Below, one piece after another: positions 1 through 4,910 of a stretch of 6,754 nt of DNA. Source of the stretch: Gammaproteobacteria bacterium (GTDB lineage Bacteria > Pseudomonadota > Gammaproteobacteria > Chromatiales > Chromatiaceae); assembly GCA_008080925.1 (NCBI GenBank), contig VMDJ01000171.1, forward strand, positions 1 to 6,754, given 5' to 3'. The notes under the pieces were generated by a model, which saw nothing but the letters and a program-made list of their open reading frames with translations, made no database searches and was not told the origin of the DNA. A program made the position numbers and the translations under genes. Positions within the stretch are counted from its first letter, which is position 1. Every line of letters begins with the position of its first letter.

Positions 1-424
1 AGCCTCGAACAAAATTACGCGTTGTCAGTAACTGTGAATTAAGTTGATTCTCTCGCGTGATGCGTAATTGGCGGTCCACCTGCTGCATCTCCATAACAGC
101 CAACAAACCCTCTTCGTCATCATCATGAAAGGTTGAGAAGACATAATCGATCGTCTTTGCACTTTGGTCTGCCGCATTGAGTGCGACCCCACGACGACTG
201 ATGATTTCGCCCTCAGCTAGTTCGTTCAGTAACTGCACCAAGGTACGATGATCAAAGGTAATCCAATAGGGTAGCTGCTGACCCAAGATATAACTCGAGC
301 TCACCGCAAATAAAGCTTCGGCCGGCTGATTCAGGTACCGCACTCTGCCGCGCGCATCAAAGACCGCAATTGCAGCGGCCAGATGATCGAAAAGCGAGTT
401 GTGTTGGGTATCCGACAGAACCAT
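1..424 (-). CDS. glnL: Nitrogen regulation sensor histidine kinase NtrB (GlnL), N-terminal part, cut by window edge
   Basis: The product is the sensor kinase that phosphorylates or dephosphorylates NtrC according to PII/glutamine status. About 141 codons are visible. The N-terminus (LFDHLAAAIAVFDARGRVRY, then LNQPAEALFAV) is a PAS-type sensor fold that aligns well with E. coli NtrB residues near the start. The visible part ends in LLTTRNFVRG, matching the NtrB segment directly before the H-box (usually LAHEIKNPLGG), so the catalytic His and the ATPase domain lie beyond position 1. The ATG at 424-422 is the first usable start, because an in-frame TGA lies four codons upstream. The ribosome site is weak (GAAGAA-like). 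It sits downstream of glnA on the same strand, behind a terminator and an NtrC palindrome, which is the standard glnA-glnL-glnG order. ntrC (glnG) is expected outside the window (inference). Confidence 0.93.
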   Translation of the reverse strand, partial: MVLSDTQHNSLFDHLAAAIAVFDARGRVRYLNQPAEALFAVSSSYILGQQLPYWITFDHRTLVQLLNELAEGEIISRRGVALNAADQSAKTIDYVFSTFHDDDEEGLLAVMEMQQVDRQLRITRENQLNSQLLTTRNFVRG

Positions 425-453
425 AGTGTTTCTTCAGCAATAAGTGCGCCAAC

Positions 454-467
454 TTGGCTCACGCCAA
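454..467 (-). other. Small GNRA-loop hairpin in the glnL leader
   Basis: On the minus-strand transcript this reads TTGGC-GTGA-GCCAA: a perfect 5-bp stem closed by a GUGA (GNRA) tetraloop, about 30 nt before the glnL ATG. A further TTGGC copy follows directly, so an alternative pairing is conceivable. There is no U-run, so it is not a terminator. It may be a leader RNA structure or chance. Confidence 0.35.
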
Positions 468-544
468 CATCCGGCTTTCTCTTTGTTTTTCAGGGGCTGG
501 CGCCCGATTTAATGATGTATCCCTTGACTAGACTAGCATGTAGC

Positions 545-559
545 GCACCAATTTGGTGC
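545..559. promoter_or_regulatory. NtrC binding site upstream of glnL
   Basis: GCAC-CAATTTG-GTGC is a perfect GCAC-N7-GTGC palindrome, the recognised NtrC operator form. It lies between the glnA terminator and glnL, about 120 bp upstream of the glnL start. In E. coli an NtrC site overlaps the glnL promoter and represses it. By analogy this site would give NtrB/NtrC autoregulation (inference). I could not identify a convincing sigma-70 promoter next to it. Confidence 0.8.
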
Positions 560-569
560 ATACAGGCAT

Positions 570-600
570 AAAAAAACCCGCGGCCTAAACCGCGGGCTTT
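570..600 (-). terminator. Intrinsic terminator behind glnA
   Basis: On the minus strand the stem CCCGCGG / CCGCGGG (7 GC-rich pairs, 6-nt loop; arms at 590-596 and 577-583) is followed by seven T's at 576-570. It begins about 24 nt after the glnA stop. The opposite strand also has a short T-run (598-600), but that is too weak to make it clearly bidirectional. It would make most glnA transcripts monocistronic and reduce read-through into glnL, as in enteric bacteria. Confidence 0.93.
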
Positions 601-621
601 CCTATCGAAGATTCGATCAGG
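601..621 (-). other. Second hairpin in the glnA 3' untranslated region
   Basis: Between the glnA stop and its terminator lies CCT-ATCGA-agat-TCGAT-c-AGG (plus-strand reading): 8 base pairs with a one-base bulge and a 4-nt loop. No T-run follows it. With the terminator stem it makes a tandem hairpin at the 3' end of the glnA mRNA. A role in transcript stability is an inference. Confidence 0.5.
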
Positions 622-623
622 TA

Positions 624-2033
624 TTACAAGCTGTAGTACATATCGAATTCGACTGGGTGAGTTGTCATACGCATGCGTGTGACCTCTTCCATCTTCAGTG
701 CGATGAAGCCATCAATCAAATCGTCATCGAATACACCGCCAGCTTTCAGGAAGTCACGGTCTGCATCCAATGCTTCCAACGCTTGGTCCAAGCTGTGGCA
801 AACCGTTGGGATTGCTGCTGCTTCTTCTGGCTCCAAGTCATACAAGTCTTTATCCGCTGCATCACCAGGGTGGATCTTGTTTTGGATACCGTCCAAGCCT
901 GCCATCATCATTGCAGTGAATGCCAAGTATGGGTTAGCTGTTGGGTCAGGGAAACGTACTTCGATACGACGACCTTTAGGGTTCGATACGAAAGGAATAC
1001 GAATCGATGCAGAACGGTTACGTGCTGAGTAAGCCAACATAACAGGTGCTTCGAAACCTGGAACCAAACGCTTGTAAGAGTTGGTTGATGAGTTAGTGAA
1101 TGCATTCAATGCACGTGCGTGCTTGATAATACCGCCGATGTAGAACAACGCAGTTTCAGACAAACCACCATACAAGTCACCAGAGAACAAGTTCTTGCCA
1201 TCTTTCGCTAATGACTGGTGAACGTGCATGCCCGAACCGTTGTCACCAACGATCGGCTTAGGCATAAAGGTTACTGTCTTTCCGTAAGCGTGAGCTACAT
1301 TCCAAGTACAGTACTTCTGGATTTGAACCCAGTCAGCACGCTGAACCAAAGTTGAGAAACGAGTACCGATCTCACACTGGTTAGCCGTTGCTACTTCGTG
1401 GTGATGTACTTCTACTGGTACGCCCATCTCTTCCATTGCGCCACACATTGCTGCACGCAAGTCGTGTGATGAATCAACTGGAGGTACTGGGAAGTAACCA
1501 CCTTTAACGCCAGGACGGTGACCTGTGTTGCCGTCTGCATATACACGGTCAGTGTTCCAAGCCGCTTCTTCAGAATCGATCTTAACCATACAACCTGACA
1601 TGTCCGCACTCCAACGTACGTCGTCAAAGATGAAGAACTCAGGCTCTGGACCAAAGAATGCTGTGTCAGCGATACCCGTTGACTTCAAGTACTCTTCGCC
1701 ACGCTTAGCAACAGAACGTGGGTCACGGTTGTAACCTTCCATTGTTGCTGGCTCAAGGATGTCACAACGCAAGTTCATGGTTGATTCATCTGTGAAGAGA
1801 TCCATAACGGCAGTGTCAGCATCTGGCATCAAGATCATGTCTGACTCATTAATGCCTTTCCAGCCAGCGATTGACGAACCGTCAAACATCTTGCCTTCAG
1901 CAAACAAATCTTCGTTAATTTCGTGCGCAGGAACAGTTACGTGCTGTTCTTTACCGCGGGTGTCAGTGAAACGGAAGTCAACCCACTTAACTTCGTTGTC
2001 CTTCATCATATTAAGGACGTCTTGTGCCGCCAT
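624..2033 (-). CDS. glnA: Glutamine synthetase type I (GSI-beta, adenylylation-controlled)
   Basis: It makes glutamine from glutamate, ammonia and ATP in the cytoplasm and normally forms a dodecamer. The 469-residue length equals that of E. coli GlnA, and the classic blocks are all present: MFDGSSIAGW with catalytic Asp51, GPEPEF (128-133) with the metal-binding glutamates, NGSGMHVHQS (265-274), KRLVPGFEAP with the flap Glu328, and NRSASIRIP with Arg340. Tyr398 in DLYDLEPEE is the adenylylation site used by GlnE, which marks the beta subtype and predicts post-translational control. The ATG at 2033 is preceded by GGAG with a 7-nt spacer. Transcription is predicted from a sigma-54 promoter with two upstream NtrC sites. 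A terminator follows about 24 nt after the stop, before glnL. All key residues are intact. Confidence 0.99.
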   Translation of the reverse strand: MAAQDVLNMMKDNEVKWVDFRFTDTRGKEQHVTVPAHEINEDLFAEGKMFDGSSIAGWKGINESDMILMPDADTAVMDLFTDESTMNLRCDILEPATMEGYNRDPRSVAKRGEEYLKSTGIADTAFFGPEPEFFIFDDVRWSADMSGCMVKIDSEEAAWNTDRVYADGNTGHRPGVKGGYFPVPPVDSSHDLRAAMCGAMEEMGVPVEVHHHEVATANQCEIGTRFSTLVQRADWVQIQKYCTWNVAHAYGKTVTFMPKPIVGDNGSGMHVHQSLAKDGKNLFSGDLYGGLSETALFYIGGIIKHARALNAFTNSSTNSYKRLVPGFEAPVMLAYSARNRSASIRIPFVSNPKGRRIEVRFPDPTANPYLAFTAMMMAGLDGIQNKIHPGDAADKDLYDLEPEEAAAIPTVCHSLDQALEALDADRDFLKAGGVFDDDLIDGFIALKMEEVTRMRMTTHPVEFDMYYSL

Positions 2034-2048
2034 TTCGATTCTCCAGTA

Positions 2049-2069
2049 AATGGTTATAAATAATGGTTA
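2049..2069. repeat. Short direct repeat in the glnA leader
   Basis: AATGGTTA occurs at 2049-2056 and again at 2062-2069, a 13-bp period, within the AT-rich leader just upstream of the glnA ribosome site. Its function is unknown and it may be chance. Confidence 0.4.
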
Positions 2070-2123
2070 GTGATGTCGTGCATGACGATCGAAAAGGCCA
2101 TGACGAAATGTTCATTTAAATAG

Positions 2124-2138
2124 GCAGGTTTTGTGCCA
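2124..2138 (-). promoter_or_regulatory. Sigma-54 (RpoN) promoter of glnA
   Basis: The minus strand reads TGGCACAAAACCTGC, with the invariant GG (-24) and GC (-12) separated by exactly 10 bases. The -24 half (TGGCAC) is a perfect consensus match and the -12 half (CTGC) is good. The predicted start of transcription is near 2112, giving a leader of about 79 nt, similar to glnAp2 of E. coli. The two NtrC sites lie upstream, as a sigma-54 promoter requires. Confidence 0.87.
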
Positions 2139-2309
2139 ACCTAATTTTTAAGCCGCGCTTTTGTATCGCGGTCAGAAAAGAGCGCATAGACTAGCGCAAA
2201 ATGTGCTGTTTATTAACGGTTTTCAGCGGTTTTTTGCATCATTTTTGAATTTCTGCACTTTGAAGAAGCAACAGAAAAATCGTCACTAAATTATTCTGCA
2301 GACTTGTAT

Positions 2310-2324
2310 GCACAAATTTAGTGC
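2310..2324. promoter_or_regulatory. NtrC site 1 of the glnA enhancer
   Basis: GCAC-AAATTTA-GTGC is a perfect GCAC-N7-GTGC palindrome. Its centre (2317) is about 205 bp upstream of the predicted glnA transcription start and 31 bp, about three helical turns, from the second site. This puts both NtrC dimers on one DNA face, as in the E. coli glnA enhancer. Confidence 0.87.
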
Positions 2325-2340
2325 GTCTAGACAACTATCT

Positions 2341-2355
2341 GCACCAGCTTGGTGC
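2341..2355. promoter_or_regulatory. NtrC site 2 of the glnA enhancer
   Basis: GCAC-CAGCTTG-GTGC is a perfect GCAC-N7-GTGC palindrome centred at 2348, about 236 bp upstream of the predicted glnA start. It directly abuts the stop codon (2358-2356) of the cation transporter gene. As RNA it could form a 6-bp hairpin, but no T-run follows, so I read it as an operator and not a terminator. Confidence 0.87.
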
Positions 2356-3486
2356 TTAACGATATAAAAGCGCGACGCTGCGGTAATCCGGATTATTCGA
2401 AACCGCCTGTTGTAATTGCTGCTTCAAGGTCTCGGTCTGCTCCAACGATCTGAAGTTGGCAATCGGCAAAATCACCTCGATATCGATTCGGCCTGCAAGA
2501 TAGTGCAAATTGATGTGATGCCCATCGAGCATGCCAGCCCATTGTTGATCGAGATAGGCCAAGACCTTTTCACGCAAAGGTAGGTTTCGGCTTGGCGGCG
2601 CCTCCTCATCATCCTCTGGATCGATATGCACCGTCACATCTTCGATCTCTTTAATCGCGCGCTTTAACTGATCTTCCACCACCTGACTAATCATGTGGCC
2701 TTCCGACACAGTTAAACGAGGGCTGACTTGCACATGCACATCGGCTGCCGCGGTGGGGCCATGTCGACGCGTACGCAACATATGCACTGAACGAACACCG
2801 TCGATCTTATTAATGATGCTGTAAGCCTTCTCAACCAATTCAGCATCAAGCGACGAATCGACCAATTCTTGCAGCGCATCCCAACCTAAAGACCAACCAA
2901 TCTTTAAGATCATCAGCGCAACTAAAATTGCAGCGATCGCATCAAGGTAAGGAATGCCTAACATCATGCCGCCAACACCGATCAACACAACAACCGATGA
3001 GATGGCATCTGTGCGGTGATGCCATGCGTTAGCTTTTAATAATTCTGAATCGTATTGTTTAGCAACAACCAAGGTATACCAATACAAGCCTTCATTCGCC
3101 ACAATCGAAAACGCGGCAGCCCATAAGGCAATCTGCCCAGGTGCTTCAACATGGTCATCGAGCAAATGAATTATCGCATCCCATGCAATACCTAACGCCA
3201 CAAGTACCAATAAAATACCGAGTGCTAAGGTTGCTGCTGTTTCAAAACGACCATGTCCATATGGGTGTTGTTCGTCTGGCTCTTCATGTGCATGCTGTGC
3301 GACGAAATACACGAGCGCATCGGATAACAAATCAGAGACCGAATGCAATCCGTCAGCTATTAATGCGGCAGAATTCGATATGAAACCCACAACGAGCTTC
3401 ACGATCGATAAAATAATATTAATGATTGCGCTGACTAAAGAGACACGTTGAGTGGCTTTTTTACGCGCTGTTAAATGCTCACTCAT
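2356..3486 (-). CDS. Cation diffusion facilitator (CDF) family metal transporter with extended C-terminus
   Basis: It is an inner-membrane divalent metal/proton antiporter of the CDF family (YiiP/ZitB relatives). Six membrane segments are visible at about residues 15-35, 38-62, 84-104, 117-141, 158-178 and 180-200. The transport site fits two His-x3-Asp pairs: His48/Asp52 in segment 2 (ADGLHSVSD) and His156/Asp160 in segment 5 (NAWHHRTD). This 2-His-2-Asp set is typical of zinc-type members, but the substrate is not proven. A His-rich loop (HAHEEPDEQHPYGHG) follows segment 2. The cytoplasmic ferredoxin-like domain spans about 205-290. An extra 75-80 residues (about 300-376) follow, beyond the roughly 300 residues of YiiP, and look like a second, degenerate copy of that domain. 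The ATG overlaps the upstream TusA-like stop by 4 bp (ATGA), so translation is probably coupled. Confidence 0.92.
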   Translation of the reverse strand: MSEHLTARKKATQRVSLVSAIINIILSIVKLVVGFISNSAALIADGLHSVSDLLSDALVYFVAQHAHEEPDEQHPYGHGRFETAATLALGILLVLVALGIAWDAIIHLLDDHVEAPGQIALWAAAFSIVANEGLYWYTLVVAKQYDSELLKANAWHHRTDAISSVVVLIGVGGMMLGIPYLDAIAAILVALMILKIGWSLGWDALQELVDSSLDAELVEKAYSIINKIDGVRSVHMLRTRRHGPTAAADVHVQVSPRLTVSEGHMISQVVEDQLKRAIKEIEDVTVHIDPEDDEEAPPSRNLPLREKVLAYLDQQWAGMLDGHHINLHYLAGRIDIEVILPIANFRSLEQTETLKQQLQQAVSNNPDYRSVALLYR

Positions 3487-3719
3487 GCTGATTCACCAAC
3501 GCGCACAACGACAATAAAATCATCTTCGTCTTCACGAATCTCAACCACTTCATGTCCGTTAATACGACACCATGCAGGTATGTCATTCACAACACCGGGG
3601 TCAGTACAAATAGCTTCAACCACATCGCCCGGGTTTAACGTTGCGACATGGTCTTGCACGCGTATCACCGGCATTGGACATAACAAACGCTGACAATCTA
3701 AGGTGCTTTTCTCACTCAT
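3483..3719 (-). CDS. TusA-family sulfur carrier protein
   Basis: This is a 78-residue protein of the TusA/SirA family, which carry persulfide sulfur from cysteine desulfurase to downstream acceptors such as tRNA-thiolation enzymes. The family signature is clear: LDCQRLLCPMPVIR with the CPxP motif, active Cys14, followed by GDVVEAICTDPGVVNDIPAWC and a terminal beta strand. Extra cysteines are Cys9, Cys38 and Cys51. The length is normal for the family. It starts 3 bp after the stop of the PP-loop gene, and its own stop overlaps the transporter ATG, so all three genes are surely co-transcribed. The ribosome site is poor, which fits translational coupling. Context suggests it is a dedicated sulfur donor for the PP-loop protein and not the housekeeping tusA, but this is inference. 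Confidence 0.92.
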   Translation of the reverse strand: MSEKSTLDCQRLLCPMPVIRVQDHVATLNPGDVVEAICTDPGVVNDIPAWCRINGHEVVEIREDEDDFIVVVRVGESA

Positions 3720-3722
3720 CTT

Positions 3723-4763
3723 TTATAACACCCACGCTTTATCAATATCATCAGGATGCATCGGCACCACTGACAACTGACGAACATCACCATTGGTATT
3801 GATGTAATCAAAGTCGACCTGCTCTGCATCTCGGCCCTGACTGTAACGAGCGGCAATCTGCGCTGAGAGCATCAGATCATCTTCACTCAGCTCACCATCA
3901 ATTAAGGTCCATGGGCCACCGTGACTGGTGATCACCAAGGAAGGGTATTGTTTGCGATAGCCGCGCATAAATTTTGTCTCGCCCGCCTCGCGCGCAATGA
4001 TCAATTTGAAGTTTGCCTTAGGGCGCACATGACGACCGACTTTCAATAGCATGATGTCGTCGAGCTCATAACGCTTTTCGCCACGCGACTGCCACATGTC
4101 TGACAACTTGACCGAATACTGCTCATCGGTGAGGAAACAACAGCCGCCTGCAGGTTGCGCATAGTCTTCGAAACCAAACTTTTGCGCTAAAGCCATCTGC
4201 GGCTTACGACTACGACCGTGAAAATCATAAAGCTGTGATCGATTTACCCAACCTTCTCGCTCCGGTAACGTTTCAGGTAGGTTTTTGGCGCATAACGGGC
4301 GCAGTAGCCGGTCATGAATGCCCGATTCTTCTTGGACCACCGGCATGGTCGCTTTGCGCTGAGATTTAGGCCGCTGACCGATCACTTCACCGGTGATAAC
4401 GAAGTCAAAATCGTTCTTCTCGATCCATTCATGCGCCTTCTTAACCATGAATATTTTACAGTCTAAACAAGGATTTAGGTTCGACCCATAGCCATGTTTC
4501 GGGTTAAAAACCACCTCTTTATATTCTTCAACAATATCCACGATATGTAGCTTGATGCCCAGTCGCTCAGCCGACCAAAGGGCATTATTTCGCTTCGGCT
4601 TATCTTTATCTTTTTGACGAATCGCATGGGTATGACCCTCCACGCAGAAGCCGGTAAAAAAATTTACCCCCTCAACATGGATGCCTTGCTCCTGAATCAC
4701 CCGAGTCGCCAGTAGCGAATCAAGCCCTCCAGAGATCAATGCCAGTGCTTTACGTTGTGTCAT
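3723..4763 (-). CDS. PP-loop ATPase (ThiI/MnmA-like) with C-terminal NFACT-R-like domain, predicted RNA thiolation enzyme
   Basis: The 346-residue cytoplasmic protein is often annotated as a tRNA thiouridylase-like or methyltransferase-like protein. Its N-terminus has the PP-loop SGGLDS (11-16) of the ATP-pyrophosphatase class that adenylates tRNA uridines before sulfur insertion. Candidate sulfur-handling cysteines are Cys40, Cys99/Cys102 (NPCLDC, like the NPC motif of MnmA) and Cys208/Cys209 (AGGCCFLT, like the CF motif around the second MnmA cysteine). Residues from about 235 (LLKVGRHVRPKANFKLIIAR to AAARYSQGRDA-like helices) resemble the NFACT-R RNA-binding domain. There is no THUMP or rhodanese domain, so it is not ordinary ThiI. 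It is the first gene of the cluster, 3 bp before the TusA-like gene and divergent from glyQ. The ATG start has a weak ribosome site. The modified base and RNA are unknown. Confidence 0.88.
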   Translation of the reverse strand: MTQRKALALISGGLDSLLATRVIQEQGIHVEGVNFFTGFCVEGHTHAIRQKDKDKPKRNNALWSAERLGIKLHIVDIVEEYKEVVFNPKHGYGSNLNPCLDCKIFMVKKAHEWIEKNDFDFVITGEVIGQRPKSQRKATMPVVQEESGIHDRLLRPLCAKNLPETLPEREGWVNRSQLYDFHGRSRKPQMALAQKFGFEDYAQPAGGCCFLTDEQYSVKLSDMWQSRGEKRYELDDIMLLKVGRHVRPKANFKLIIAREAGETKFMRGYRKQYPSLVITSHGGPWTLIDGELSEDDLMLSAQIAARYSQGRDAEQVDFDYINTNGDVRQLSVVPMHPDDIDKAWVL

Positions 4764-4811
4764 GCTTATGCCTATCGCGGTGACATCGTTGCCACAGAAT
4801 CTTATGCGCGA

Positions 4812-4841
4812 ATTTTAGTGACTTAGACGTTCGAATGTAAG
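4812..4841 (-). promoter_or_regulatory. Candidate sigma-70 promoter of the PP-loop/TusA/CDF cluster
   Basis: On the minus strand CTTACA (4841-4836, 4 of 6 matches to the -35 box) and TAAAAT (4817-4812, 5 of 6 to the -10 box) are 18 bp apart, about 50 bp before the PP-loop ATG. It is a plausible promoter but rests on pattern only. Confidence 0.35.
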
Positions 4842-4863
4842 GCGAGATATTTTCTAGAGCGTA

Positions 4864-4869
4864 TATAAT
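4864..4869 (+). promoter_or_regulatory. -10 box of the glyQS promoter
   Basis: TATAAT is a perfect sigma-70 -10 hexamer lying 41 bp before the glyQ ATG, which gives a leader of roughly 35 nt. No good -35 match is seen 16-18 bp upstream, and there is no TGn extension. I still consider it the likely glyQS promoter because of its position in the divergent gap. Confidence 0.55.
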
Positions 4870-4910
4870 GATGCGTTTTAACGATTTTGATCGCTTTAGA
4901 GCCAACTATC

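Larger units (their letters stand above)
2034..2355 (-). promoter_or_regulatory. glnA control region (322 bp, no gene)
   Basis: This non-coding stretch between the transporter stop codon and the glnA start holds, in the direction of glnA transcription, two NtrC palindromes (2355-2341 and 2324-2310), about 170 bp of AT-rich DNA, a sigma-54 promoter (2138-2124) and a leader of roughly 79 nt ending in the ribosome site GGAG (2044-2041). I see no intrinsic terminator for the upstream three-gene cluster here and no small gene. A sigma-70 promoter comparable to E. coli glnAp1 could not be supported. Confidence 0.85.

Noticed and set aside
494..505. GGGC-TGGC-GCCC hairpin upstream of glnL
   Set aside because: The stem is only 4 bp with no T-run on either side. 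It is too short to call a terminator or attenuator.
383..571. Plus-strand open frame of 62 codons across the glnL start and the intergenic region
   Set aside because: It runs antisense into glnL and covers the NtrC site. The product looks random and there is no supporting start signal.
657..1032. Two overlapping plus-strand open frames of about 120 codons opposite glnA
   Set aside because: They are antisense shadows of a highly conserved glnA. The translations resemble no protein family and have no convincing ribosome site.
2081..2106. CATGACGA repeated at 2081-2088 and 2099-2106 in the glnA leader
   Set aside because: Two 8-bp copies in an intergenic stretch can arise by chance, and no known regulator motif is recognised.
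2194..2206. GCGCAAAATGTGC as a third NtrC site or a second sigma-54 promoter in front of glnA
   Set aside because: The half-site spacing is 2 bp short for NtrC, and on the minus strand CAGCACATTTTGC is 2 bp short of GG-N10-GC spacing.
2219..2237. Possible terminator in AACGGTTTTCAGCGGTTTTTT
   Set aside because: It is a direct repeat of a CGGTTTT-like motif with a T-run but no inverted repeat, so no stem forms.
2255..2269. GCAC-TTTGAAG-AAGC as a weak additional NtrC site
   Set aside because: Only one half-site matches. It could be a low-affinity site, but the sequence alone does not support it.
2306..2334. Sigma-70 promoter overlapping NtrC site 1 (TTGTCT as -35 box), like E. coli glnAp1
   Set aside because: No acceptable -10 box at 16-18 bp spacing; the best candidate matches 3 of 6 positions.
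4887..4910. Earlier TTG start for glyQ adding eight residues
   Set aside because: The ATG at 4911 matches the family N-terminus. The TTG lacks a ribosome site and lies close to the predicted transcription start.
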